A DNA stretch of 64,000 nucleotides from Salticus scenicus. Taxonomy: Eukaryota > Arthropoda > Arachnida > Araneae > Salticidae. Below the pieces are notes generated by a model. It searched no databases. It had not been told where the DNA came from and worked only from the letters and a program-made list of their open reading frames with translations. Every line of letters starts with the position of its first letter. Within the stretch, counting starts at the first letter, position 1. The DNA lies in assembly GCA_963930645.1 (NCBI GenBank), contig OZ005660.1, positions 247,402,731 to 247,466,730 of the forward strand. Direction: 5' to 3'. Below, piece after piece: positions 12,110-24,919 of this stretch. The translations under genes were made by a program, and so were the position numbers.

Positions 12110-13360
12110 ATGAAATTTACAAAAAAAAAAAAAAAAAAAAAAATCAAGAATCTATCTGTCGACTAAAACTTGATTTAAAGTTTAAATTCTATAGGAAATT
12201 TAATACTGAGTGTTAAAAGATGAAATATTAAGAAAAGCTGAACAAAAGAGATGAAAATAACCTTAATTCGTGGATACCGAAATAAATTATCAATTTTTGC
12301 TACATTTAATTTACCATGCAAATCACGTGATAAGCTGTCAGAGGTTTAAAATTTTCTAGAAATTCAATTTCAAGAATTAGGAAATGTAAAATTTATGGAG
12401 CCTCCATACAAAATTATTTTCAATTGAGATATAGTGTGTTATGTACTAATAATAAAGGTAAATCTCGACACAATGTAAAAATGACGTATTATTTTCTTTG
12501 CCTTAACAACCACAAATATTTTACTTTTACCTTAATTCTTTTCATTTAAATTAGCTTGTCTTTTTTTTTTATTATTTTCCTCAAAACATTGTTTCAGCTA
12601 TGATGTCATTTTTCATATTAAATTATATTTTTATTGTTTGTTCAAAACTTGGATAAATTTTTTTTTAATTTTATTGTTATTATTTTTTTTTTCAAAACAT
12701 TGTTGTAATTATAATATTAGTCTCAAGCACAGTGGTTTAAAACGAAATCGTCATTTATTGTGAAATAAAGGAAGATTTATTAGGAAGATTGTGATTACCT
12801 AATTCTTTAATTCATTTCGTTACACCAATATGGACGAAATTTATAAAATATGATGTAAATATGTAAAGTTTCAAAGTTTCAGAATTATGATGCGAATATT
12901 TCTTAAGTAAAATATATGAATAGGAAATTAGTGCAAAAGTTTTCGATAGGAGATATAATAAATTGCACATTATCATGAAAAACTTTTGTATTTGTCAAAA
13001 AAATAATAAATCTTTCCATTATACCAAATAACACTTCATACCAGTCATTCTTCTTATAACTGCACTTTTCTGATTCATATAAGCACCAGTAAAGTCATTA
13101 ACTTACCTGAAATTAAGAAAAGAAACAAATTTATAATATATATAAAACATTACATTATTATATTCATTAAAACTAGTACAACTTATAATTACAAAAGAAT
13201 ACGAAAAAACTGTATTAGGGATCTACGGTCCTTATTTATTTATTTATTTAATGTACTACTAATTATGTGCTACTAATTATACATAGGACAATGTGCCCTA
13301 GTTTTGCCCCCCTTTACTTCACTGCTTTTTCCTGAGTGGCACCACCTGTCACACAAGGCT
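12110..13360. other. AT-rich spacer
   Basis: Poly-A at about 12120-12143, T-rich blocks and a TTTA run near 13232-13250. Nothing gene-like. Confidence 0.55.
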
Positions 13361-13363
13361 GAA

Positions 13364-13728
13364 CCCTAACAGCACATATTCTCCGAAAGACAGTTTTAGG
13401 ACGTCTTATGAATGCAGATAACATCTATGGACACCCTATGGACATCCTCAGGAGTCTTATGAATGAAGATAACATCAATGGACACCCTATGGAGATCCTC
13501 AGGAGTCTTATGAATGAAGATAACATCTATGGACACCCTATGGAGATCCTCAGGACGTCTTATGAATAAAGATAACATCTATGGACACCCTATGGAGATC
13601 CTCAGGACGTCTTATGAAGGACGATAACATCTATGGAAACTCTATGGACATCCTCCGGACGTCTTATGAATGAAGATAACATCTATGGACATCTTCAGAA
13701 TATATTATGGACAAGTGTGTTGTTAGGG
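13364..13728. mobile_element. MITE with an internal 52-bp minisatellite
   Basis: The ends CCCTAACAGCACATATTCT and its diverged complement (AGAATATATTATGG...TGTTGTTAGGG) face each other. The whole interior is about six tandem copies of a 52-bp unit, recognisable by CTTATGAATGAAGATAACAT starting near 13404, 13455, 13507, 13559, 13611 and 13662. Because 52 is not a multiple of three, the reading frame at 13396-13578 is chance. Confidence 0.8.
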
Positions 13729-13929
13729 AAGAAGCAGAAGGTATAACGAGTCAGTAGTGAAAGTTTCGTTCGCCAAGACACATACATCTGTTATACATGT
13801 TGGATTTCCTGTTCTCAGAAGAGGTGGATTTTATGTCTTTTGTAAAATATTGTTTAGTGTAATATAAGTCTTTCTTTCTCATACATTGCAGATATTCTAT
13901 ATTGGTAAAAGGGTAATAGTAACATACAG

Positions 13930-14747
13930 CAGGGCCTGACTTAGATACATTTGTGCCCAGGGCACATTTCAATTTTCGTGCCACCCACCACCACACACAC
14001 ACACACACACGCACACAGAAATTTATAATGTGGGCTCTAATTATGTTGTTAAAATGAATAATTGAATAATTACAGTTAAATGAAAAAATATATATAAAAT
14101 ATTTATCATAAAACTGGTTTTAAATATGCATTTTTAAAACTTAGGTAATAAATGTTTTAAAATATAAAAAAAAGTAATTGTTATTGTGCTAAGATAAGAA
14201 CCTTTAAGAATAATAGTTATATGTCAAGTGATTTTTGGTTTCATATAAAAAGCAAGATGGGTGTTGATTTTTCCCTCTAAGAAACAAGTTTATCAGATTT
14301 TATTAATTTGAATAAGATTAAAATAAAATCATTATTCGCAATTAACTTTATAAAGTGTTTTTATCTTAAACTATCCACATTATATGGCATATATGACATA
14401 ATCAGCTTCCCACATGACAAATGCAGGGATCTCACAAAGGTAAACTTGGATACTGCGATTTTTGTATAGTAATTTTAGACTTGATTAATTGTTGATATCT
14501 ATTTCAAAAATTACTGTATAAAAGTTCTGATATCCAAATTTCTCTTTGTGAGAACCTTGCAAATGACTGATCTGTTGCACATATTTACGTCAATAAAATT
14601 AAATGTTGATTATTAGAATCTTTAATATTGCTTTTACATATAAATATCATTTCTGTTTAAAGATCATATTTTATAAATTTTTGTGCCCCCTAAAATTTTC
14701 GTGACCAAGGCACTTGCCCTGGGCGCCCGTGTGATAATCAGGCTCTG
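13930..14747. mobile_element. hAT-like non-autonomous element
   Basis: The ends CAGGGCCTGACTTAG and, inverted, CAGAGCCTGATTATCA match at 9 of the first 10 bases. Both subterminal regions carry GTGCCC(A/T)GGGC-type inverted strings (13955-13975 and 14705-14727). The flanking 8 bases (ACATACAG and GCAATCAG) agree at only five positions, so an 8-bp hAT duplication is not proven. There is a (CA)n run at 13992-14016. The interior is AT-rich and non-coding. Confidence 0.5.
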
Positions 14748-14749
14748 GC

Positions 14750-15190
14750 AATCAGTGAGTCTTCGGATGTTCAGTTCATTTTATGGGAACTGAAGCTCCG
14801 CCATGTTCGTAAGTAGCATAGTCCCAATTTCGACCCCTCCCCCCCACTGAATTTCTTTACTTCGGACCCCCTTTCCCGTCCTTCTTATGGCCAAAATTTC
14901 ATGGTGATTGATCGACCATCACCAAGTAGCCATGTTCAGTAAACGGTTGCTGCCATCAACCCTAAAGACATGAGGAAAGTGCCAGTGATGACATCATCGA
15001 CTTCTACAAAAAAAGATTCAGCAACATATATATGTTCCCAATATTTGATTGCCTAATATTTCTTTCAGTTAATCTTCAATCAATTACTACAGTACTTTGT
15101 GCATTTATTCATCCTTAAATATATTCTAGGGGTGAGTATTGCCCATTGCGCAGCGCTAGTGCGACGTAAAACAGAATCAAACAATCAACC
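14750..15190. other. GC-richer unassigned stretch with a possible SINE tail
   Basis: Sequence complexity is higher than the surroundings, but no frame or domain is recognisable. CAGCGCTAGTGCGACGTAAAAC near 15150-15175, followed by CAAACAATCAACC, echoes 3668-3715. This could be the 3' tail of a SINE family, but no tRNA-like head is seen here. Confidence 0.35.
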
Positions 15191-15900
15191 ATTCTGAAAT
15201 AAATTTTGATTCATAAATAAAGTCCCGGGAGCGAACGAGAAAGCTCTTTGAACTATTGTGTTGAATTATTGCAGCTAATTCCATTTCAGTTATTAAATTT
15301 CAATTTATAAAAATAATTTCAGGGAATTTAAAAATCATCCATGTGTTTATACATTATTCTCTGAAATAATATTTCGACTTAAAAGGAAACTTGGTTTAAA
15401 AAGAAATCAATGTATATTTCCTTATAGAAATAAAAAAGTAACTTATTAATGAAACTTCAAATAATTATTTAATAAACATATATTAATATTATAAAATTAT
15501 AACATTATATTAATATTATAAGTTAAACAAAATTAATTTTCTTAAAGTTATCTCTTATACTTTATTTTATCTCTTTCTTTTTCCTTCTTTCTTTTCTTTT
15601 CTTCTCCCCCCCCCCCCTCTCTCTCTCTCTCTTTTTTCCCTTAAATAAAATTGAATTAGTATAGTTAATTCTATTTCAGTGACTAAACTAAAATTTATGA
15701 AAATAATTAGATTGAATTTAATGGTAATCCCATGTATTTAAACATTATTCTCTGAAATAATAAATCTTTTTAAGAGGAAACTTTGTTTAAGGAAAAATCA
15801 ACATTGTTTTTCTTATAGAAATTGCAAGTAAATAACATTAAATAATACTCAAACATCAAATAAATTAAAAATAAATAAAAAAATCTGACATGGACAGATT

Positions 15901-16080
15901 TTAATTTAGTGCCAGAGGCCTACTGCTAAACTTGTTAATATCGACAAATTCTTCTTTAGTTAATTCGTGACGATCTAAATTCCATGATAAAGTTTTCATT
16001 AAATCAAACCAATGTGTTTCAGCTGCAGATATTGTAACAAATAACGTTGGAAGTCCAAACTGTCTTATAGCCGCCTTTGA
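15901..16080 (-). pseudogene. Helitron helicase N-domain-like coding relic
   Basis: Read on the minus strand, 59 codons are open and end at a TAA at 15901-15903. The peptide contains FGLPTLFVTISAAETHW followed by FDLMKTL. This resembles the conserved core of the Helitron_like_N domain, where a LP-T-F-T-SAA-W string is typical, in Helitron Rep-helicase proteins. There is no start codon, and the upstream side runs directly into the GGGGG-containing duplication at 16081. No Rep HUH motif or helicase motif is found nearby. It is an isolated internal fragment sitting in the tandem array. The family call is from memory of the motif and is moderately secure. Confidence 0.5.
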
Positions 16081-16400
16081 CTCATGTCAAAGTTGGGCCT
16101 GGGGGGGGGACTCATGTCAAAGTTGTGCCTTGGGGGGACTTCATTCAATAAATCCCCATTCAATAAACTGACTGAAATAGGCCCTTAGCACTATTAAGAG
16201 TGTATTATAAAAATTCGACAACGCTGTACCGACTGAAATAGGGGTACCTTGGGGGGGACTCATGTCAAAGTTGTGCCTTGGGGGGACATCATTCAATAAA
16301 TCCCCATTCAATAAACCGACTGAAATAGGCCTCTAGCACTAATTAAGAGTGACCTATAAAAATTCGACAACTGTACCGACTGAAATAGGCCTCTAGCACT
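16081..16400 (+). repeat. ~148-bp tandem duplication with G-runs
   Basis: CTCATGTCAAAGTTGTGCCT followed by TGGGGGGAC starts at about 16111 and again at 16259. Both copies continue through CATTCAATAAATCCCCATTC and CCGACTGAAATAGG. It directly abuts the Helitron-like coding relic. Confidence 0.85.
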
Positions 16401-17344
16401 AATAACTAATTTAAAAACTTATATTTTTATAACAAGACTTTAAATTTAGCCAAAGGTAATTTTATAAAAAAAATTATCTCTATACTTTACTTAACCTCTT
16501 AAGTTTTTCCTTTTTATAAAATTGAATTATGGTACTTCATTCTATTTCAATTACTAAATTTAAATTTATGAAAATAATTAGATTGAATTTAAAGGTAATC
16601 CCATGCATTTAAACATTATTCTCCGAACTAATATTTATTTTTAAAAGGAAACTTGGTTTGAGGAGAAATCAACATTGGTTTTCTTATACAAATTGAAAGT
16701 TAATAATTTTAAATAAAACTAAAACTTTGAATAAATAATTAATAAACTTCTATTTTTATAACAAGACTTTAAATTTAACCAAAGATAATTTTATTAAAAA
16801 ATTTTCTCTATACTTTACTTAATCTCTTACGTTTTTCCTTTTATAAGATTGAATTATTGTTTCAAGATTGAATTATTGTTAATTCTGTTTCAATTACTAA
16901 ATTTTAATTTATAAAAATAAATTTGGTGGAATTTAAAAGTCATCCATTGTATTTAAACTTTATTCTCGGAAATATAATATATATCTCTATAAAAGGAAAC
17001 TTGGTTTGAAGAGAAATCAATTTGTATTTCATTATAGAAAATTAAAGTAAATAATTAACAAAATATAAATAACTAATTAATTAAATAAATAAATAAAGTA
17101 AGACTTAAAAATCAGGCAGAATTAACTTTACATAAAAAATATCTATATACTTTATTCTATCTGTTGCATTTTTCCTTTCATAAAATTGAATTATTCCAGA
17201 TAGTTCTATTTGAATTCCAAAATATAAATCTGTCAAAACAATTTGATGGAATTTAAAGGTCATCCCTTGTATTTAAGCATTATTCTTGGAAATAATATTT
17301 CTATTTAAAAGGGGACGCAATTTTAAGAAAAATCGATACTTGTC

Positions 17345-17720
17345 TCAGCGGAGCGTTTTAAAGGAAAGCACGTTTCAAGAGCATTTTTTCTTTTGAATAT
17401 GGTATATATACGTAATTTAGTACTTCGTACATGGAAATTCAATAACGGAAAATGACGGTTAGTCAATATTTTCACGATATTCTATTACTTAAAAAGAAAA
17501 AAAAAACAATAATCAAAATATATATAAATAATCATTAAGTACAATACTGAATATAAAAGGGGAAAAAAAAAAAAAAAAAAACGGATAAATTTGTTCAAGA
17601 TGCGTATAGACACAATTTTTTTTAAAGAATTTTCTGCCACTATTCTCAAAATCTAAATTTCCTTCTAAAATAATAGGTTTATTTAAAGACAAAAATTGCT
17701 GTTAAAAATTAGTGGTATCG

Positions 17721-17751
<31 letters not shown>

Positions 17752-17810
17752 ATGTTTTTATCCAAGGAACGAACAAAATGTATAAATTTCATCAGTAAAT
17801 GAAAGGTCAG
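17345..17810. other. AT-rich spacer
   Basis: Contains poly-A tracts at about 17563-17580 and 17720-17749. Nothing else recognised. Confidence 0.55.
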
Positions 17811-17814
17811 TATT

Positions 17815-18142
17815 TAGAAAGAACGAGCTAGATTTTACATATTTTCCAAGAGTTGAAATTTCCTAAGGAGTTCTTCCAATGTCGTGTAATTAATTTGAAG
17901 ATCCAATTACTTCACTTACGTTCCAAAAGTAATTTTTTGTGAAAAACACCTTATAAGCACTCTAAAATATTTTTGTTTATTTACTATTTGTGACATGATA
18001 AGGGGTTTTTCAAAAAAAAATTACTTTTGCTAAGTGGTTAAAATAATTAGATCTTTAAATTAATTACGCGTCATGTGAAAAACCCATTACGAAATTTCAA
18101 CTCTTGGAAAATACCAAAAATCTAGCTCGTTCTTTTTTTGGA
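17815..18142. repeat. Inverted-repeat element, ~150-bp arms
   Basis: AGAAAGAACGAGCTAGATTT near 17816, then TTTTCCAAGAGTTGAAATTTC, is matched inverted by the segment ending TAGCTCGTTCTTTTT near 18138. Inner blocks (GTGTAATTAATTTGAAGATC and AAAAGTAATTTTTT) also pair. It is a non-coding foldback element. The 60-codon frame at 18087-18281 overlaps its right arm and is not credible. Confidence 0.7.
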
Positions 18143-18144
18143 TA

Positions 18145-19200
18145 ATTTCCTTAATTTTTACTCTATTCAAATACACTTTTGGCAAAATTTGCCCAATATA
18201 TCTAGCTTTCAATCTATGTAATAATTGTTTTCCATCAGTCGCACATGCGCAGTGAAAACGTTTTTCATAAAAAATGTTCATATTTCAGGAGATGTTTAAG
18301 ATATTTTTATTCTGATTACGTATATTTTTTTAAAAGTGTTTTTTCAACTTATCTGAAAGTGGGAATATTTTTCGTTAAAAACTCTGTATATTTTAAACAA
18401 AAAGCATGCTGATTTTTTTTTTTTTTTTTTTTTTCAGTTTTAAAATACGTACTTATATCTCCGTTATTTAATATGCTATCATCATGCAAATTCATTCATA
18501 AATTGAACTAGTTCTATATTAACATGTTCTAAAGTTACAATTTATTTCGGTCTCTTAACAATATAGGATGATCACAAACATTATTTATTTTGCTCAATTT
18601 GTGTACCTCCCTGAATGTTTTCTTAAACAAATCTTCACTGAGAAACATGAGCAAGGCTGAGTTCTTTAAATTCCCAATGTATGAAAAATGTTTATCGAGA
18701 GATAAGTTTTTAAATTGAAAAAACTGATCGTTTGCAAATCTTGCTAAACTTTTGAGCAAGAGTGTACATATCTTTGATGTGTGTATTTAAATGCAAATTA
18801 TGTTGTGTAATGATGCTACATAAGTAATATTAGACAATGCGTAGTAAGCCCAGTCGAAGATTTTAGGGCCCCCAAGTCCCCCCTTTCCAATTTTCGTTTA
18901 TTTCTTTTCCCTTTTTTTTTTTTTTTTTTTTTTTTTTGCTAATTTTTACGTATTTTCGAACAAGAATACGTTTTTTCCCCCTCCTTTATGCTTTTTTTCT
19001 GGCATTTTTGCCTTTTCCCCCTTCCGTTTTTTCGTATTTTAAAATAGTATATTACCATGGTTAATAGGATTAATATATTTTTAATGCATGGTTCTAGTGT
19101 ATGCAGATAAATACCTTTTGTTAAACTAGCAAAAAAAAAAAAAAAAAAAGTTAGTAAATTTTAAAATTTGTTTTATTACGTTCACGAAGGGGCATTTTGT
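18145..19200. other. AT-rich spacer
   Basis: Includes T-runs (about 18413-18434 and 18910-18937) and a C/T-rich stretch near 18980-19025. Nothing gene-like. Confidence 0.5.
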
Positions 19201-19207
19201 TTACATA

Positions 19208-19417
19208 GTCACCTCAAAAGTATCCGAGCACTAGCCAAGAATTCCGAAATCAAAAAAGGACACTTAAAAATGTTTTGCTCAATAAATCCTTGTCGAATCA
19301 TGTTCTTAGACAGACTAAGAACATGACTCGACAAGAATTTATTTAACAAAGCAGTATAAAGTGTATTTTTTTGGACAGGGATTATTGCTAGTGCACGGAT
19401 ACATTCGTTGCCGACTG
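19208..19417. mobile_element. Tc1-type palindromic MITE, copy 1
   Basis: This ~210-bp element matches the one at 34697-34908: CCGAGCACTAGC near the left end, AATAAATCCTTGTCGAATCA in the left arm, and GTTGCCGACTG at the right end followed by TA. The arms are inverted copies around a centre near 19313. The frame at 19209-19442 is simply its translation. Confidence 0.8.
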
Positions 19418-19419
19418 TA

Positions 19420-20870
19420 GCTGTGACCAACCGGTGGGTCACGCCGGCGTGAACGTGTTAAACAATTATTGAAAAAAAAAATGTTTCCGTTTCTTTTATG
19501 GTAACTCTATAATATGACAATGAATCATATTATAAAGCACGTATTTTAATAAAAGTAGTTTAGTTATTGTCTTATTTTAGCATTATATATGCAATAATCT
19601 AAGTGTAATTGATTTTAAAATTTATAATAACAGTTACTTTACGTTACCCTTTGATTGTAGTATTTTTTTAAATAATTTACACGTCAAAATCATTTCAAGT
19701 TGGATAAATGTTTTTAAAAAAGTTTTATATAGATTTTGGGAGTATGAAATAAAATAAAATAAAAATACTGTTTTTTCTATACTGCAGAACCATAAAACTT
19801 CTCTATCGATGAATACGAAGTTTAATTTTCTGAGCAAGGTTTTATGTGTATTTTTATCAGCCTTTTAAAATAGCTGAAGGACTTTTTATTCTCTTTTAAA
19901 GTTTATCTGTTTCTGCAATAAAAGTGTGAAATATCGCATTGTAAAATGCGTGCTTTATCAAGATGATGTTAAAATTTTCAAAAAATTCGTTTGCTCATTT
20001 TTTTTTAAAACTTCATTCAAACTGATAACGACCTTTCAAAAGCAAACTAAAAATTATAAAAGAAGAAAGAAAGTTATTCCATATAATAATATTCGCACCT
20101 TCAATTTATTTTAAACAATAGGGGTTTTCGGGTTCAATAACACGCACATATATAGACGTATGTGTGTTTCCAGGATTTCCATTCTATAATAATAGTAAAC
20201 AATTTTAAATTGTATCAGAAATTTAAATTGATTTATATACTTTTATAAACTCTGATATGGAGCAGCTTTAGTAAGTCTTAGTTCCTTGGCGTCTTTTAAA
20301 ATTTGCTGCGGATGTAGCTGGGATATTTTTCGCTAAGGATTTTCTTCCTCCACTGCAGTAGCTATTTTAACACTAGCCGCACGTTAAAATGTGAATAGGA
20401 ATTCGCAAAATCGCTTGTGCTCGACTAGCATATATATATTTTAAATAAATAAACGTAAATTAGTAAATTTTTTGTTTGGTGAAGCATTTAAATATTATTT
20501 TTACAGTGTGATTCTCAAACTAGTAAGTTGAAGTTAATAGTAAGATAAAGTTATTTGTAAATAATCATATAAAAATATTTAATGGTGTGTGAATATTTTT
20601 GTTAAAATCAATGAACATTTTAACCCTTTATATCACAAGTTACCTTATTTTTGAAAAAATGGTTTGAAACTTTTTTCTTATATTTATTTATGTATGAGAA
20701 ACATCTCATATTAAATTTAGAAAACTGTTACAATTTTTTCATTTTTTTTATTTTTATTTATTTATTTATTTTTTAATATTGGGACTTAAAAATCGTGATT
20801 TTTTTTATGGGACTTTAAAGTCTCAATGAGATACAAAAGGGTTAAAACTGCAATAATATACGTTATTTCA
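19420..20870. other. AT-rich spacer
   Basis: A short GC-rich hairpin (GTGACC ... GGTCAC and GCCGGC) lies at 19421-19452, just after the MITE. The CGCTAAGGATTTTC to TAACACTAGCC stretch at 20328-20380 loosely echoes 57190-57260. No domains. Confidence 0.5.
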
Positions 20871-21059
20871 GATTTTTTTTTTCTATTTTTTGTAAGTTTT
20901 TAAACTTGCTGTAGAATCTGTGAAAAATAAAATAAAAGTTTACTATATCATTAAAAATCCGTCCAAATGACTTAAATTTAAACTTTTAATAAAATTTACA
21001 TTTATTTATTTAAAAGTAATTAAAAATACTAAAAAAATAGATATAAAATTTTGCCTAAA

Positions 21060-21124
21060 TTTCTTAAAATTTCAAAAATGATGTGTTTTGTTGTCATTCT
21101 ACTTTACTTTATTTTAATATTTAC

Positions 21125-21166
<42 letters not shown>

Positions 21167-21790
21167 TTATTTTATTTTCATTTTATTTCTTTAATTACAA
21201 AAAATTTATTGTTAAAAAAAAAAAAAAATCCTCATAGTTTTTTAGCAAATACAATCTTGTAAGATTGTAATAAATAAAACAAAAGAATAATGAGTAATCA
21301 AAAATAAAAACCAAAAATGAAATCAAATGCTTAAATTTAGATGCTTATTAAAATTTACATTGATTGATTTCTTAGTTATAAAAAAAAAAAAAAAAAAAAA
21401 AAGTAAATTTTTTCCTAACAAATTCAGTCAAAAAAATTCATTTACAAAACTTTTCAATGGAAAGCAAAAAAGCTATGACTGAAAAGTAAAAAATCAAAAA
21501 TTATATAACTAAAAACATTTCAGAAATTTTTATAATTAATAGCTTTTCTTAAACAAACAAACAAAAAAAAAAAAACTATCACCATTAATTATCACAAAGT
21601 GTTGTCTTTATAATTTTATAGCAGTAGCACAATTAACTGTTTTGTTTAACGAACTTAACTAAAACTCATTAAACTTTGATAAATTACCCGTTGAGTTTTT
21701 CTGTTTTAAAAATTTCTCGTAACTATTGACGCAGAAATACAAGCTGAGGTATAAAGTTTCAATTACAATTATCGCATCTTTATAAATCTA

Positions 21791-21824
<34 letters not shown>

Positions 21825-22070
21825 AAAAAAAGAACACTATATCAAAGATAGTCGAATGTTTTAATTGCCTATGTGTTTCAAATAAAATGCAGAAATGAAT
21901 GTAATTAAAAAATGATTTCATTGTGTCTTGTTCTGCTGGATTTGTCTAAATACGTGTTTTATATTTGAAAACGATGTTTCATCGTGTCATGCGAGTACGT
22001 CATGTACGCATAAGCCGAAAGCTAGTATGTTGTAGCTGTCACAAAATTTTCTTCTATACTTTTCTATACA
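21060..22070 (+). repeat. ~1-kb direct repeat, copy 1
   Basis: Co-linear with 24920-25950. Shared strings include TGTAATAAATAAAACAAAAG, GCACAATTAACTGTTTTGTT, ACTAAAACTCATTAAACTTT and TTTCATCGTGTCAT. Both copies end with CTAGTATGTTGT followed by a TTCTTCTA string, which is the reverse of the terminus of the 6190-7480 element. The unit therefore includes the end of a truncated element. Non-coding. Confidence 0.75.
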
Positions 22071-22074
22071 AATT

Positions 22075-23145
22075 GAGTCAGCACAAATACCCTTACTAAA
22101 ACGCAATTCCTTTTTTTAAATAAATTAATTAATTAAAACTACAATAATACACGTCATTTAAGGTTTTTTTTTTTTTTTTTTTTTTTTTTAAACAATTAAT
22201 AGTTTTATTTTATTTTATTTATTTATTTATTTTTAAATTCGCTGTACGCAATCTCATAAATGTCAAAGTACTCCTTTTATTTATTTATTTAAAAGGGGAA
22301 GAAGAAGAAGAAGGTATATATAATTAACTTTTTTTTTTTTTTTTAATGAAATAAAATTTGCTAGCTGAAATTTTCTATTGATATTGCAGACTACCAGAAC
22401 TGAAGCATAAATTTTTAACTTCAACTATCTCATTATTTTAAATCTCAAATTTTCACATGCTATTTTGTAGTCATTTAATATAACTTAATTTAATTAATTA
22501 ATTATTATTATTATTATTTGTTCATTTAAATGTACACTAACATAATAGTTTGAAATATCTAGTGGATATTTGAAAGTAGAATTTGCTTCACAAATTAAAC
22601 AAAATGATAATTTATAACCAATTACCTAAAAACAAAAAAAGAAATCAGATACATAAATTATGTATTTAAAAATTAGTCACTTAGTAAAATTTACTTTGAT
22701 ATTATTATTATTATTATTATTTATTTACATAATAAATCACTGTAAGTTTTTATCTAACAAGTTTATTCTTAAAAATTTCTTTAGGATAAACTTTAATAGA
22801 ATGAAAAACATTTGCAATTCTAAATAAATGAATAATGAAGTAAATTTAAATTAATAACACGTCAGAATTTTAATAATTAATAGCGTTTCTTAATTTTAAA
22901 ATTCCCTGTTAATTCTCATCCTTAGCAAAATTTTGCATTTACTCTTTAGAAAACAGCAGCATCATTGCTGGTTGATAATTTCTATTCTAAAACTTTTTAA
23001 ACTTTTTTTTTCTCTAACTGTTGAGGGAAAAAAAATAAAAAATTCTAGCTTAGCTAGCTCTTTTCAATTTAAATTATGGCAATTTTATAAATATGAATTA
23101 GTTATATTCTATTTTTGGTCATTTTATTTCATTTTACTTTATTTT
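22075..23145. repeat. AT-rich repeat-like region
   Basis: Fragments resembling the flanking 1-kb repeat reappear (AAAAATTAGTCACTTAGTAA near 22668). TTA and TTTA microsatellites are frequent. Nothing coding. Confidence 0.45.
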
Positions 23146-23150
23146 ATTAA

Positions 23151-23275
23151 GAGCAGGTTACGTCCGCTTCGCCGGTCACTAAATTTAAATGAATTTTCAA
23201 AAGAACTGAATCACTATTTATTTTTTATATCACATTTTAGGCTTTGTAACATAATTAAAAATTCCTTTTAAGGTC
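23151..23275 (-). mobile_element. Helitron 3'-end remnant
   Basis: On the minus strand the sequence ends GTGACCGGCGAAGCGGACGT followed by AACCTGCTCTT. It aligns with the 3' end of the complete Helitron at 46388 (GACCAGCGAAGCGGGC ... CTGCTAGT). The terminal CTAG is mutated. The other end is not found. Confidence 0.55.
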
Positions 23276-23279
23276 AAAA

Positions 23280-23673
23280 AATCGAAATAACACATTACAA
23301 ATTAAATTAAATTAAATATTTGTTCCGCTTTGCAGTCGTGTGAATGATTCTCAAGAATGAATCAACAATTGTTTACAAATTTAATGGATTATGTATAGGA
23401 AATAAGTACGCTGTAATTAAAAAATTGCAGGAGTTAGAACTTCAATACTGATAATTTTTAAAAACTTATTCATTATTCTTTAATATTAGACTCTTATTTT
23501 AAGATAGAAGTTATCGAATGATATCGCGTTATGAAACTTTGCAACGTAATGTCTTTAAATCTAGTAACTTGATGTATATAGTGTCCTCACAAAACATGAA
23601 AAGTTTTTAGAGCTCTTTTAAAAAAGTATAACATCTATGCAGTATTCTTTTAAAAAAATTCATCAGTTTTTAC

Positions 23674-23710
<37 letters not shown>

Positions 23711-24060
23711 GACTTTCATCACCAAAGTAGTTAAATCTGGACCAATAAAAAAACACCGCCTGGTCCGCCTGGATGTATTCCGTCGACAAACTCTTTGCTT
23801 TATTTATATAGATTTATTCATTTATAACAAATAAAATTGTTATTGTTAGAAAGAACTGATATGTTCTTGGAAATACAAATTACTGGAAATATAAGAAAAA
23901 TATATAAAAGAAAACATATAATATAAAAAAGAAAGTAGTACTATATGTAATTAAAAATATACCAACGAAGAAATACACCAACTTTCACAGAAACAGAAAT
24001 GTGGATACCAAAAATTTTATATAGATAAAATTAATATCTACGTATATTGTCTTATCTCCT
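23280..24060. other. AT-rich spacer
   Basis: Poly-A at 23679-23705 and otherwise low-information sequence. The segment at 23705-23800 is a little GC-richer but has no identifiable frame. Confidence 0.5.
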
Positions 24061-24066
24061 TATTAT

Positions 24067-24890
24067 TTTTACTTTCTTCTGTATTTAGTAGATGAAAGTT
24101 CTGGATGCGTAAATATTTTCGACTTTCGTTTTTTTTTTTTATGGATTTGCACGTTTTGAGAGCTCCAGAACCCAATTTCAGCATTTTTAGAAAATTTCTG
24201 TCTGTCTGTGTGTGTGACAAAAGTTTTCTGCCGATTGTGCCTCAGGAACTACGACACAGAACTGCATATAAATTTATATGCAGATCCATACAGTGATTTA
24301 CGCAAGTTCAGTGAAGGATATAGGAACTACTGCACATAATTCCATGTAAATTTATTTGTAGATTCACATTAACATAAATTGGTTCATATCAACTTTCGGT
24401 GCCAATCGCTCAAGAGGTGGCGGGGATATATAGCGATTTCTGCAATTTAAGGGAAGTCTGTTTCTCTGGTTCTATTAATTATAATCGCACAAAACTTGTC
24501 ATATGAGAAAACTATTATGATACTTTATGATGATTGTGAATATCAGGCGTTCAGATGACACTGCTATTTTGCAACTTTCCCCGAAAACGGGAAGGCTGTA
24601 TCTCAGATTGTATGGTATATAATCGTGCGAAACTTGACATGTGAAATTACCATTATGAAAACGAATGCTGACGTAATTTAGGTGTATATCGGCCCGTATA
24701 CTCAGCTGCTATTGGTATATTTTGCATGGCTCCATCTCGACATCTGTTGATTATAATTGCACTAAACTATTTTTTCAAAATTTTTATTTTGAGAAGATAT
24801 AGTTAAACTTTCGTATATATGTTAAACAGTAAGTGGCGCTGTTTATATAGAAAATTTTATAGTAGCCACAACATACTAGGTTTGTAAGTA
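24067..24890 (+). mobile_element. Hairpin-ended element (ACTTTCTTCTATAT type), copy 2
   Basis: It starts TTTACTTTCTTCTGTATTTA and continues with GATGAAAGTTCTGGATGCG, a TTTTCGACTTTCG string and a CTGT microsatellite. It ends AGTAGCCACAACATACTAGG. The internal AAGAGGTGGCG motif matches CAACAGGTGGCG of copy 1 at 6190-7480. It is shorter and more diverged and lacks the long C/G hairpins. Confidence 0.65.
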
Positions 24891-24919
24891 TATCAACCAT
24901 TAGCCATGTCTAAAATGGG

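Larger units (their letters stand above)
15240..17340 (+). repeat. Diverged ~330-400-bp tandem array
   Basis: The landmark ATTGAATTA followed by a TTCTATTTCA-like string and later TTAAAAGGAAACTTGGTTT recurs with starts near 15250, 15650, 16522, 16845 and 17182. The units are AT-rich and non-coding. The large gap between the second and third starts holds the inserted segment at about 15890-16400. Confidence 0.7.

Noticed and set aside
13396..13578. 60-codon repeat protein
   Set aside because: The unit is 52 bp, so the frame shifts each period; it is a MITE-internal minisatellite.
13930..14747. Firm hAT assignment
   Set aside because: The terminal repeats fit, but the flanking 8-bp strings match at only five positions and there is no transposase.
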